From Nostoc sp. UHCC 0302 (GTDB taxonomy: Bacteria > Cyanobacteriota > Cyanobacteriia > Cyanobacteriales > Nostocaceae): 64,000 nt of DNA. Every line of letters starts with the position of its first letter. Position 1 is the stretch's first letter. Shown one piece after another: positions 9,018 to 17,828 of the stretch. The notes under the pieces are model-generated. The model was not told the DNA's origin. It was given only the letters and a program-made list of their open reading frames with translations, and made no database searches. The DNA lies in the NCBI RefSeq assembly GCF_038096175.1, contig NZ_CP151099.1:7356001-7420000 (forward strand), written 5' to 3'. A program made the translations under genes and the position numbers.

Positions 9018-9893
9018 AAAACTGCATGGGTGTTTCCCGGACAAGGTTCCCAAGATTTGGGAATGGGAATGGATTTATTAGATATACCCTCCGCTAAGGA
9101 GAAATTTGACCAAGCCGAGGCAATTTTAGGCTGGTCTGTAATAGAAATCTGTCAGAAGGACGAAAAAAAGCTATCACAAACTGTCTACACTCAGCCAAGT
9201 CTCTATGTGGTAGAAAGTATTTTCGCCGATCTCATGCGCGAACGGGGACATAAACCGGATTTAGTTGCTGGTCACAGTTTGGGAGAATATGTAGCCCTGT
9301 ACGTGGCTGGCGTCTTTGAATGGGCCATTGGGTTACATCTAGTAAAGCGTCGTGCTGAACTTATGGAAAGCGCCGCAGGTGGAATGATGGCGGCTTTGAT
9401 CAACTTTGACCGCGACCAGTTAGAAAAAGTAATTGCTCAAACTCCTAACGTAGTGTTGGCAAATGATAACAGTCCGGCTCAGGTTGTCATTTCTGGATCT
9501 CCTGAATCTGTAAGAGCAGTGATGTCTGAAGTTAAGGCCAAGCGTGCTATCCCTTTAAGAACGTCTGGAGCATTTCACTCTCCCTTAATGGCTCCTGCGG
9601 CTGCGGAGTTTCAAGATATTCTCGAATTTGTAGAATTTCAGCCAGCTATTATACCAGTATTGTCTAACGTAGAACCATTTCCCTCTATTGATGGTGAAAT
9701 TTTAAAGCAGCGTCTAAACAAACAAATGACTGGTTCGGTACGGTGGCGAGAAATTTCTTTGCAATTACCAGCTAATGACATTGAGCAAGTAGTAGAAATT
9801 GGCCCCGGTAATGTCCTAACTGGTTTAATTAAACGTACTAGCCCTGATTTGATTTTAAAAAATGTCCGTAGGGCTGCTGAATTGCCTATTTGA
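9012..9893 (+). CDS. fabD: Malonyl-CoA:ACP transacylase
   Basis: A 293-residue cytosolic enzyme that loads malonyl groups from CoA onto acyl carrier protein. It has the nucleophile motif GHSLGEY (Ser89), the catalytic His189 in SGAFHSPLM, and the N-terminal WVFPGQGSQ block. The start MTKTAWVFPGQGSQ is dictated by family alignment even though the ATG lies in a heptamer repeat array with no normal ribosome-binding site. It is third gene of the plsX-fabH-fabD-plsC group; the fourth is separated by a decayed kinase gene. Confidence 0.95.
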   Translation: MTKTAWVFPGQGSQDLGMGMDLLDIPSAKEKFDQAEAILGWSVIEICQKDEKKLSQTVYTQPSLYVVESIFADLMRERGHKPDLVAGHSLGEYVALYVAGVFEWAIGLHLVKRRAELMESAAGGMMAALINFDRDQLEKVIAQTPNVVLANDNSPAQVVISGSPESVRAVMSEVKAKRAIPLRTSGAFHSPLMAPAAAEFQDILEFVEFQPAIIPVLSNVEPFPSIDGEILKQRLNKQMTGSVRWREISLQLPANDIEQVVEIGPGNVLTGLIKRTSPDLILKNVRRAAELPI

Positions 9894-9948
9894 TTTTTCT
9901 AGTAACAGTAAATTCTGATAAGATAATTTGCACGGTTAATAACCTTTT

Positions 9949-9974
9949 TAGAGACGTTGCAGTGCAACGTTTCT
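9949..9974. repeat. Short palindromic repeat
   Basis: TAGAGACGTTGC and GCAACGTTTCTA form a 12-bp stem with one mismatch around an AGT loop. It lies 56 bp after fabD and may act as a stop. It resembles the element at 47841-47871. Confidence 0.65.
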
Positions 9975-10022
9975 ACATAAATAATTTGTATTATGATGAA
10001 ACGTTCTACCTGAAAAGATTCT

Positions 10023-11414
10023 CTAAGTTCTCATTTCAATGAGAAATTCTGTACCTTGGCCAAGAACAGAGTTAAAACTCAATTTGCCGCTGTGGGTTTC
10101 TTCAACGATTTGACGAGCGATCGCCAGTCCTAAACCTAGTCTTCTAAGCTATAATTCAAGTCAATCTCTTCAGCATGGTCTTTGATTTCATTACCCGGAT
10201 TTGATAAACTTTCTTGATATAATTTCACGTGTTCAACAATATCTGCAACAGTAGGTTTAGCTTGTTTGAGACTAGCAGCAATAAAACCTAAAGGATTATT
10301 CATTTCATGGGCTACCCCAGCAACTAAATTACAAAATAACCGCGTTGTCGCACAATCGGTTTATGTACTTCGTTGACAACCGCAGTTTTACCAATACCAG
10401 AAAAACCAGCTACTAGCATCATTTCTGTTGCTCCAAGGCTAACTCTTTCAAATGCTTGGAGTAGGCTTTCTACTTCAGCTTCTCGTCCATAGAGTTTATC
10501 GGGGATAAGAAAGCGATCGCACACATCCTTCTGTGCAATTCCAAAGTCTTCAATTTTACCAGTTTCTTGTAGCTGATTTAAACAAGTTTCTAAATCAAAT
10601 TTCAGACCCAATGCACTTTGATAGTGGTCTTCAGCATTTTCTGCCATCAATTTCATCACAATATCGCAGAGGAATTGAGGAATTATTTCTTGCCTTTTGC
10701 CTTCCAATTTTTCCGGTTGTTTGGCAATATGAGAATGTACCAACTCCATCGGATCATTTGACTGAAAAGGTAATTCTCCTGTAAGTAATTCGTAGAATGT
10801 TACACCTAAAGAATAAAAATCAGTCCGGTAGTCAATCCCTCGATTCATTCTGCCTGTTTGTTCTGGAGAAATATAAGCAAGTGTCCCTTCTAGTACATTG
10901 GGATTGACAAGTGTTTGTGTTTCTCGTGGAAGTAGAGATGCAATACTAAAGTCAATTAATTTAACTTGTTTAGTTTTAGGATTAATTAAAATATTGCTGG
11001 GTTTAATATCTTTATGAATAATACGATCGCGATAGAGTATATCTAAGGTGTTACATAGAGCGATCGCAATTTGTAAAAACTCCTGTAGAAACGCGCCAAA
11101 GCGAGTTTCTACAGAAACAAAATAATCTTTGAGAGAAATTCCCCCAAAATCTTCCATCACAAAGGCATAGCGATTTTGATATGCTTCCAGGCTATAGGTT
11201 TGGATAATCAAGGGTGAGTTGAGATTTTTCGCAATCATGTACTGATTGCGAAACATAAGAGTTCACCAAAACCTGGATAAGGATTTTTCAGTAGTTTAAT
11301 TACTACAGGTAATGAGTCAGTTTCGCGATAGCCTCGATAAACTAGGGTTCTAGAACCATTGTAAATTTCCTTGTCGAGACGGTATCCAGGAATACTAACT
11401 ATAGTGCTAACCAT
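10023..11414 (-). pseudogene. Decayed hybrid Ser/Thr-kinase/histidine-kinase gene
   Basis: This is the remnant of one of the very large cyanobacterial sensor kinases with a Ser/Thr kinase head and a histidine kinase tail. From 11414 the frame reads MVSTIVSIPGYRLDKEIYNG, then shifts near 11256-11262 into a kinase domain with HKDIKPSNILI, DFSIASLL and GTLAYISPEQTGRM. A P-loop AAA start (GFSGIGKTAVV) is cut off near 10330. The frame then jumps to a histidine-kinase H box (GVAHEMNNPLGFIAASLKQA), stops near 10140, and resumes directly in the ATPase G2 box LGLGLAIARQIVEETHSG to the C-terminus at 10023. So at least one frameshift and two large internal deletions are present. A palindromic repeat sits inside the kinase domain. 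The gene cannot make a working sensor. A truncated kinase could still be made from the internal ATG at 11256 (310 codons), but nothing supports that. Confidence 0.85.
11083..11114. repeat. Palindromic repeat inside the decayed kinase gene
   Basis: CTGTAGAAACGC and GCGAGTTTCTACAG form an imperfect stem of the same style as the GTAGAGACGCG family. It is in frame and adds residues around SVETRFGAFLQEF to the kinase domain, so it may predate the decay. Confidence 0.65.
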
Positions 11415-11569
11415 ACTGCTAAATCCTAACGATTTCTGTATGTTAGTCTTTCCAGTTAGTTTAGGCTATTCACATTTGGAGGCGCAAAACATAATGTTGC
11501 TATTGCTTTTTTGCGCTTTGGGTATTGCGATCGCGTATGCTAAATTCAGTCTGATTTAAATTATCTTTT

Positions 11570-12208
11570 GTGGATAGAAATCGCGAACCATTTATCAGTC
11601 TGGCACTTTACCACGCCTTTAAATGGTCAATTGTCAGTCCCATGCTTCATGCCTACTTTCGGGGACAGATTTATGGTGTGGAAAATGTTCCCAAATCGGG
11701 GCCACTAGTGGTAATTAGCAATCATGCTAGTTACTTTGATCCACCTATTGTCTCCAATTGTGTACGCCGTCCAGTAGCGTACATGGCTAAGGAAGAGTTA
11801 TTTGATATCCCCATTTTGGCCCAGGCGATTAAATTATATGGTGCTTATCCAGTAAGTCGAGGAAGTGCTGATCGCAATGCCATCCGTGCTGCTCTAGAAT
11901 ATCTCAACAAAGGTTGGGCAGTTGGTGTATTTTTGCAAGGTACTCGCACTCCAGATGGTAGAATTACAGACCCCAAAAGAGGCGCAGTACTTCTGGCGGC
12001 GAAGGGAAAAGCACCAATATTGCCCGTGAGTGTCTGGGGTACAGAAAAGATTTTAGAAAAAGGTTCGGCAATACCTCGTGCAGTTCCCATAACTATCAGA
12101 ATTGGCAACTTAATTGATACACCTAGTTCCACCAATAAAGAAGAATTGGAGATGCTAACACAAAAGTGCGCCACAGTGATCAATGAGATGCATAATTTAG
12201 GGCGATGA
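11570..12208 (+). CDS. plsC: 1-acyl-sn-glycerol-3-phosphate acyltransferase-type enzyme
   Basis: A 212-residue LPLAT-family membrane-associated enzyme, expected to acylate lysophosphatidic acid to phosphatidic acid. The catalytic HX4D motif is NHASYFD (His52, Asp57), and the second block reads VFLQGTRTPDG in place of the usual FPEGTRS. The start is taken as GTG at 11570 because the stretch ALYHAFKWSIVSPMLHAYF before the first internal ATG is typical of the family. It completes the plsX-fabH-fabD-plsC set, though the kinase remnant now separates it from fabD by 1.7 kb, so it likely has its own promoter. Confidence 0.88.
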   Translation: MDRNREPFISLALYHAFKWSIVSPMLHAYFRGQIYGVENVPKSGPLVVISNHASYFDPPIVSNCVRRPVAYMAKEELFDIPILAQAIKLYGAYPVSRGSADRNAIRAALEYLNKGWAVGVFLQGTRTPDGRITDPKRGAVLLAAKGKAPILPVSVWGTEKILEKGSAIPRAVPITIRIGNLIDTPSSTNKEELEMLTQKCATVINEMHNLGR

Positions 12209-12378
12209 GTTAGCAAGCAAAGAAATATACTTTAGGGAAGTGGCGATCGCTACTTCATTTCTGTAAATTTAAAGTCAACCCACTTTAGCAATCAACAAGA
12301 GACTTATACCAAGTCTAAATGAGCGTGCATATAAATGTAGAATAAAGAATATGGAAGATAGAGACTCATGAGGAACCG

Positions 12379-12873
12379 ATGGCACGCCCTTTCAATCTAG
12401 AAGTTCAAGAAAGTGCTGAGTATTTGTCAAAAAGCTTGAAAAATACGCGCACAGCATTTGAAAAAGAGCGTTTACAGATGCTGTGGTGGATAAAAACAGA
12501 ACAAGTGACACAGCATCAAGAATTGAGCCGAAGATTGGGCAGAGATGGGTCAACAGTAACACGGTGGTTGCAAAGGTATCGGCAAGGGGGATTATCCAAG
12601 CTTCTAGAAGTAAAAACTGCACCAGGAGCAACTCCTGTAATTCAAGGAGAAATGCTTTCGGAGTTAGTGTCAAAGTTAGAATCCCTGGAGGGATTTAGTA
12701 GTTATGGGCAAATTGTCGAATGGATAGAGCAAAAATGGAATGTGCAAGTAAAGTACAAAACAGTTTATAGTTTAGTACGCTATAAACTAGGGGCAAAACT
12801 AAAAGTACCTCGACCCATAAGCTCGTCTATTGATGAGCAAGCTATAAGCCTTTTTAAAAAAACATTCCCTTAG
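12379..12873 (+). CDS. IS630 transposase, N-terminal helix-turn-helix part
   Basis: A 164-residue reading frame with a helix-turn-helix region (about residues 40-80, around ELSRRLGRDGSTVTRWLQRY) and a linker, matching the DNA-binding half of IS630/Tc1-like transposases. It ends just after seven A residues at 12856-12862 (A AAA AAC context), a canonical -1 slippery site. A -1 shift continues as KNIPLALVALQNLLGGGKRL, the expected protein. The split is therefore probably programmed. Confidence 0.8.
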   Translation: MARPFNLEVQESAEYLSKSLKNTRTAFEKERLQMLWWIKTEQVTQHQELSRRLGRDGSTVTRWLQRYRQGGLSKLLEVKTAPGATPVIQGEMLSELVSKLESLEGFSSYGQIVEWIEQKWNVQVKYKTVYSLVRYKLGAKLKVPRPISSSIDEQAISLFKKTFP

Positions 12874-13452
12874 CCTTGGTAGCTTTACAAAACCTATTGG
12901 GTGGCGGAAAACGATTACGTTATTTGTGCCAGGATGAGACCAGATTAGGTTTGAAAACCGAAACTGGGCGAGTAATTACGGCACGCGCAAGTCAAGCCCA
13001 TAGTTAAGGTGCAGTGGCCAAGAAAAGCATATTGGCTTTATGGAGTAGTTGAACCCATATCAGGATGGCATTTTTGCCAAGAATATTCTCATTTAAACAG
13101 TGAAAATTTTCAGAAATTTCTTGATTCCCTTTCTCTTGAATTAGGCTCAGATATGGCCTTAATACAAATGGATAGAGCCTCAGCACATCAAGCCTTAGCA
13201 CTCACTTGGCCTGAAAATATTATCCCAATTTTTCAACCATCTCATAGTCCTCAACTTAATCCTATAGAGAGATTATGGCAGTTTATTAAACGCCAGTTCA
13301 AAGGCGAGAACTTCTCAAATTTAGACCAGTTGCGTCAACGGGTTCAAGATGAATTAGCTCAATTATCTTCTGAGTTAGTATCAACTCTTACAAGTTATGA
13401 TTTCATTCTTGAAGCTCTTTTTCATCAATCTCTATTTTATGCAGGCTCATAG
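12858..13452 (+). pseudogene. IS630 transposase, catalytic (DDE) part, frameshifted
   Basis: Following the -1 frame from 12858, the sequence reads LCQDETRLGLKTETGRVITA with the first catalytic Asp. An extra base near 12987-12990 then leads to a stop at 13005. The frame is restored as VKPIVKVQWPRKAYWLYGVV and continues through QMDRASAHQ (second Asp) and NPIERLWQFIKRQF (Glu) to 13452. Because of the second shift this copy should not make an active enzyme. Confidence 0.8.
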
Positions 13453-13554
13453 AGAATTGGTATTACGAAAAATCAATTATCCATCTTTGTAGATTAGGCA
13501 AATCGCCCACTCTACCTAAGTAGCTTTTCTCTAGGTCTTAATTACGAATTAATT

Positions 13555-14592
13555 ATGAGCGGCTTTGAAGCCAAAAACTTTTGGGAACGATTGAATAATC
13601 TGGCGTTAATCCGTTTTTTGCTTTTAGTTGCTTCTGGTTGGGCAATCGTGCAACTTTTAGCTTACTTCGAAGCGGTTATTGTTATTTTTACATTTGCCGC
13701 AATTTTGGCTTTTTTACTTAGCTACCCTGTAAAATGGCTGCGCTACTTTTTGCCCCACGGTATAGCGGTTGCTGTGGTTTTTTTGTTTAGTATTGTGATT
13801 ATTGGAGGTCTGGCAATTACTGTTGGCTTAACAGTTTTATCTCAAGGACAACAATTAATTGACAGTATAACTGGCTTTTTAAATTCTTTATTACCTCTAT
13901 TAGAGAAACTAGAATCATTTTTACAAAGCCGTAACCTGCGGATAGATTTAAGTACAATCCAAGAACAGTTACGCAATCAAGCTATATCAAGCCTTGTGAC
14001 TAGCTTGGCAATTTTACAAGGTTTTATGACCAACTTTGTAACTTTTATATTGATTGCAGTTGTAGCTTTTTTTATGTTGTTAGATGGAGACAAACTTTGG
14101 AATTTTATCTTAAAAATAGTTCCAGAGCAACGCCGCTATAGATTTACAAAAGTTATTAGACGAGCCTTTTTAGGTTTTTTTAGAGGACAATTATTATTAA
14201 GTCTATTTCTCACCACTTCAACATTCCTAGTTTTCTTAGTTTTAAAAGTACCTTTTGCTTTAATATTATCAATAATAGTTGGCATTCTTGATATCATTCC
14301 TGGAATAGGAGCAACATTAGGCGTAAGTACAGTTACTTTAGTTGTCTTATCTCAAGGTGTTTGGTTAGCTTTCAAAGTATTGATAGCTTGCATAGTCCTC
14401 CAACAGATACAAGACAACTTGATTGCACCGCGGATTATGCAAGGTGCGCTCAATCTGAATCCTGTAGTAGTATTTTTTGCTTTACTAGTAGGGGCTAGAG
14501 TAGCTGGATTACTAGGTGTTTTTATATCTATTCCAATTGCTGGAGTAATCGTATCTTTATTTGAAATTGATGAGATGAAATCGGAGGTCTAG
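13555..14592 (+). CDS. AI-2E/PerM-family membrane permease
   Basis: A 345-residue inner-membrane protein with several predicted helices: paired segments near residues 15-55 and 65-95, and a group from about 205 to 335. The conserved GILDIIPGIGATLG and the C-terminal LVGARVAGLLGVFISIPIAG match the AI-2E transporter (UPF0118/PerM) family. Members export small molecules or ions, and the substrate cannot be told here. It stands 95 bp after the IS630 copy and 78 bp before the DUF2288 gene. Confidence 0.88.
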   Translation: MSGFEAKNFWERLNNLALIRFLLLVASGWAIVQLLAYFEAVIVIFTFAAILAFLLSYPVKWLRYFLPHGIAVAVVFLFSIVIIGGLAITVGLTVLSQGQQLIDSITGFLNSLLPLLEKLESFLQSRNLRIDLSTIQEQLRNQAISSLVTSLAILQGFMTNFVTFILIAVVAFFMLLDGDKLWNFILKIVPEQRRYRFTKVIRRAFLGFFRGQLLLSLFLTTSTFLVFLVLKVPFALILSIIVGILDIIPGIGATLGVSTVTLVVLSQGVWLAFKVLIACIVLQQIQDNLIAPRIMQGALNLNPVVVFFALLVGARVAGLLGVFISIPIAGVIVSLFEIDEMKSEV

Positions 14593-14670
14593 AAACGTTA
14601 AATTGTAGCGTTTGCACTAAATTAGTCAATAATAAAAAAGGAGTCATCTACAAGTAAACATCGCGGAATC

Positions 14671-14973
14671 ATGTCGGATTTAAGAGCAGAATTAACACAA
14701 ATCCTAGACCAGGCAGAGTGGGAGTGGCTAATTCCTCACGTGCAGCGAGATGCAGTAATCTTAGTAGCAGATAATCTAGACTTGCTGGATGTTGGGGTGG
14801 CGATCGCTAGTGATAACATTCCTTCAGTACAAGTGTGGATTGATGAGCAATTGATTACCAAGCCGACACCAGTACAATTGGGCGAGTGGAATAGCGATCG
14901 CACTAAGCGATTTAATACCCTCATCGTCCAACCTTACGTTTTAGTCCAAGAAATAGCCGCTGCAAGTTCCTAA
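14671..14973 (+). CDS. DUF2288-family protein
   Basis: A 100-residue soluble protein. The pattern LRAELTQILDQAEWEWLIPH, then ILVADNLDLLDVGVAIASDN and IVQPYVLVQEIA fits the short DUF2288 family common in cyanobacteria and some proteobacteria. Its function is unknown. A GGAG (14640-14643) is present about 27 bp before the ATG, too far to be a clear ribosome-binding site. It lies 58 bp upstream of mutS2 on the same strand and may be cotranscribed with it. Confidence 0.8.
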   Translation: MSDLRAELTQILDQAEWEWLIPHVQRDAVILVADNLDLLDVGVAIASDNIPSVQVWIDEQLITKPTPVQLGEWNSDRTKRFNTLIVQPYVLVQEIAAASS

Positions 14974-15031
14974 ATAAGTTTCACAGCACCGCTAGAATTG
15001 TTACCATAATTTCAGATTAGATATTGAAGCC

Positions 15032-17476
15032 TTGATCCAATCTGAAACCTTAGACTTACTAGAATGGCAGCGCCTCTGCCAGCATCTTTCCACATTTGCG
15101 GCAACTAAGTTAGGGGCGACAGCCGCGCGTTATCTGAAAATACCTGAGTCTCAACCAGAAAGCCAACAGTTGTTAGAGCAAACCAAAGAAGTCTATCAAC
15201 TGGAAAGTCGTCTTGCTAGTGGATTATCTTTTGAAGGAATTCAAGATATTGGCGATTCCATAGAACGGGCAGAACTTAGCGGAATTTTAGCAGGGGATGA
15301 ACTGTTAGCGATCGCCACTACCCTAGCTGGGGCGAGAAATTTACGGCGTGTAATTGATAACCAAGAAGATGTGCCGTTATTAACAGAGTTAGTCGCAGAT
15401 TTGCGGACTTATCCAGAACTAGAACAGGAAATTCACCGTTGTATAGATGAACGCGCCCAAGTAACTGACCGCGCCAGCCAAAAACTGGGCGAAATCCGCA
15501 CAGATTTGCGGCGATTACGTTCGCAAATTACTCAAAAGCTCCAAAATATTTTACAAGCAAAATCTGGGGCAGTTCAAGAACAATTGATTACACAACGAGG
15601 TGATCGCTTTGTCATACCCGTGAAAGCGCCCCAGAAAGACGCGATTCCCGGTATTGTGCATGATACCTCCACCAGCGGAGCCACCTTGTATGTGGAACCG
15701 AATGCGATCGTTCCAATGGGCAATCAACTGCGGCAAGCTTTGAGAAGAGAGCAAGTAGAAGAAGAAGCGATTCGCCGCATCTTAACCGAGCAAGTAGCCG
15801 CAGTCAAACCCGATTTGGAAAGATTATTAGCAATTGCTACCACTTTAGATTTAGCAACCGCCAGAGCCAGATATAGTCTTTGGCTAAAAGCTAATCCTCC
15901 ACGGTTTATTGAGCGACAAGAAAAGGAAATTATTACCTTACGGCAGTTACGTCATCCCCTTTTAGTCTGGCAACAACAGCACGAACAAGGTCAAGCAGTA
16001 ATTCCAGTAGATTTATTAATTAGTCCACACATTCGAGTAGTAACAATTACTGGGCCTAATACTGGGGGTAAAACTGTCACCTTAAAAACTCTGGGATTGG
16101 CAGCATTGATGGCCAAAGTAGGTTTATTTATTCCCGCCCGCGAACCAGTAGAAATACCTTGGTTTGACAAAGTGCTGGCAGATATTGGTGACGAACAATC
16201 CCTACAGCAAAGTTTATCCACATTCTCTGGTCATATCCGCCGCATCAGTCGGATTTTAAATGCCTTGGGGACTGGTGACTGGGGGCTGGGGACTGGGGAA
16301 AAGGAAATACCCAATACCCAATCCCCAATACCTAATCCCCAATCCCTAGTCTTACTCGATGAAGTCGGTGCAGGAACTGATCCAGTTGAAGGTAGTGCCT
16401 TAGCGATCGCTTTACTACAATATTTAGCCACTCATGCCCAGCTAACTATCGCCACCACTCACTTTGGTGAACTAAAAGCACTCAAGTATGAAGATGAGCG
16501 CTTTGAAAATGCCTCTGTAGAATTTGATGAAAGTACTCTTTCACCAACTTATCGTCTGCTGTGGGGAATACCCGGACGTTCCAACGCCTTGACAATTGCC
16601 CTCCGCTTGGGATTGAAACCAGAAGTAGTGGAACAGGCAAAAAGCCAGGTAGGAGAAGCAACAGATGAAGTCAACCAGGTAATTGCTGGGTTAGAAGCAC
16701 AACGTCGCCGTCAAGAAACCAAAGCCGCTGAAGCCCAAAATTTGTTGCAGCAAGCTGAGCGTTTATACAAAGAAGTTTCCGCAAAAGCCGCAGCTTTAGA
16801 GGAAAGAGAAAAAGATTTACGGGCTTCACAAGAAGTCGCAGTACAGCAAGCGATCGCCCAAGCCAAAGGTGAAATCGCCCAAGTGATTCGCCGCTTGCAG
16901 AAAGGTACGCCCACAGCTCAAGATGCCCAACAAGCAACCAATACTTTAAATAAAATTGCTGGGCAATATCAGCCAGCAGCACCAGCAAAACCAAAAGTTG
17001 GGTTTATGCCCAAAGTAGGCGATCGCGTCCGCATTCCCAAGCTGGGGCAAACAGCAGATGTATTAACTGCCCCCGATGATGATGGGGAATTAAGCGTCCG
17101 CTTTGGGATTATGAAAATGACGGTGAAGTTGGAAGACGTAGAATCTCTAGATGGACAAAAACCAGAACCAATTGTCAAAGCCAAACCAACCCCCACCCCA
17201 GCCGCAGTTACTCCACCACCGCCAAGCGCCCCAGTAATTCGTACATCTAAAAACACCATCGATTTACGTGGTAAGCGGGTAGCTGATGCCGAATATATTC
17301 TTGATAAAGGCATCTCAGAAGCTACAGGCCCAGTCTGGATTATTCATGGATACGGCACTGGTAAGCTGCGGCAAGGTGTTCACGCCTTTTTGCAACAGCA
17401 TTCTCGTGTTAGCCACTATGAAGCAGCAGAACAAGCAGACGGTGGTAATGGTGTCACAATCGCTCATATTCAATAA
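15032..17476 (+). CDS. mutS2: MutS2-family ATPase/endonuclease with in-frame repeat insert
   Basis: An 814-residue MutS2. The N-terminal lever region is followed by the ABC-type ATPase with Walker A GPNTGGKT (about residue 340) and Walker B LVLLDEVGAGTDP (about 440). A coiled-coil stretch spans about 540-620 and a C-terminal Smr nuclease domain about 738-814 (IDLRGKRVADAE, HGYGTGKLRQGV). MutS2 acts on recombination intermediates and, in some bacteria, on stalled ribosomes. The start is TTG at 15032. Between the ATPase motifs, residues about 413-437 (starting GTGDWGLGTGEKEIP) are encoded by a heptamer-type repeat and have no counterpart in normal MutS2. The frame remains open, so the protein may tolerate it. 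Confidence 0.93.
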   Translation: MIQSETLDLLEWQRLCQHLSTFAATKLGATAARYLKIPESQPESQQLLEQTKEVYQLESRLASGLSFEGIQDIGDSIERAELSGILAGDELLAIATTLAGARNLRRVIDNQEDVPLLTELVADLRTYPELEQEIHRCIDERAQVTDRASQKLGEIRTDLRRLRSQITQKLQNILQAKSGAVQEQLITQRGDRFVIPVKAPQKDAIPGIVHDTSTSGATLYVEPNAIVPMGNQLRQALRREQVEEEAIRRILTEQVAAVKPDLERLLAIATTLDLATARARYSLWLKANPPRFIERQEKEIITLRQLRHPLLVWQQQHEQGQAVIPVDLLISPHIRVVTITGPNTGGKTVTLKTLGLAALMAKVGLFIPAREPVEIPWFDKVLADIGDEQSLQQSLSTFSGHIRRISRILNALGTGDWGLGTGEKEIPNTQSPIPNPQSLVLLDEVGAGTDPVEGSALAIALLQYLATHAQLTIATTHFGELKALKYEDERFENASVEFDESTLSPTYRLLWGIPGRSNALTIALRLGLKPEVVEQAKSQVGEATDEVNQVIAGLEAQRRRQETKAAEAQNLLQQAERLYKEVSAKAAALEEREKDLRASQEVAVQQAIAQAKGEIAQVIRRLQKGTPTAQDAQQATNTLNKIAGQYQPAAPAKPKVGFMPKVGDRVRIPKLGQTADVLTAPDDDGELSVRFGIMKMTVKLEDVESLDGQKPEPIVKAKPTPTPAAVTPPPPSAPVIRTSKNTIDLRGKRVADAEYILDKGISEATGPVWIIHGYGTGKLRQGVHAFLQQHSRVSHYEAAEQADGGNGVTIAHIQ
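16266..16345. repeat. Tandem repeat inserted in frame within mutS2
   Basis: The first half is built of GGGGACTGG-like units and the second of CCCAATACCCAATCCCC-like units, the same unit types as in the gaps around 6500, 6590 and 37545-37820. It adds about 25 codons with no stop, between the signature region and Walker B. Confidence 0.85.
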
Positions 17477-17828
17477 GTGGCAATAAATGTAACTGGTAAT
17501 AGCCAGTAATTATTAATTGCTAATTAGTAATTAGCTGGCTATGATTAGCGATTAGCAATTAGCAATTAATAATTTAACTTTGTTTATTTATACCTTTGTA
17601 CTTATCTAGTAGCATAAGTTTATCTAACTGGAAGTGGGGTTAGGAATTTTCTACTTTGTGGAAAAGAAATTTTCATTTAGAGTAGGACAAAGAAACCTGT
17701 TGATTACCATCTACAAAAAGCTAACTAGCAGAAGCTTATGGCAAACAGCTAGAGGAAACCAAATTTAATGCTTAACAGTCTGGTTTCAAAATAGGTAACA
17801 GCAATAGCCCCAATCAGCCCGATCACCT
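17477..17828. repeat. Intergenic region with ATTAGCA heptamer hairpin
   Basis: The gap after mutS2 holds an AT-rich array of 7-nt units (ATTAGCA and its inverse). The arm at about 17507-17530 (TAATTATTAATTGCTAATTA) pairs with the arm at about 17551-17576, making a long hairpin that may end mutS2 transcription. The remaining 250 bp are AT-rich and hold no gene; they probably carry the promoter of the DUF3038 gene. Confidence 0.7.

Larger units (their letters stand above)
12309..13460 (+). mobile_element. IS630-family insertion sequence (inactive copy)
   Basis: About 1.15 kb, bounded by imperfect inverted repeats. The left end reads ACCAAGTCTAAATGAGCGTG from 12309, and the inverse of the right end reads ACCAATTCTCTATGAGCCTG. 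TA dinucleotides flank both ends (12307-12308 and 13461-13462), as expected for IS630 target choice. The transposase is in two parts: 12379-12873 and then a -1 frame. An extra base around 12987-12990 breaks the second part. It lies between plsC and the permease gene. Confidence 0.85.

Noticed and set aside
10324-11256. Stand-alone 310-residue Ser/Thr kinase gene
   Set aside because: The N-terminal lobe continues upstream in another frame to 11414, and the C-terminal side runs into histidine-kinase fragments. It is part of a pseudogene, not a separate gene.
11371-11559. 62-codon forward frame before plsC
   Set aside because: It overlaps the opposite-strand kinase remnant, has low-complexity Leu runs and no known relatives in view.
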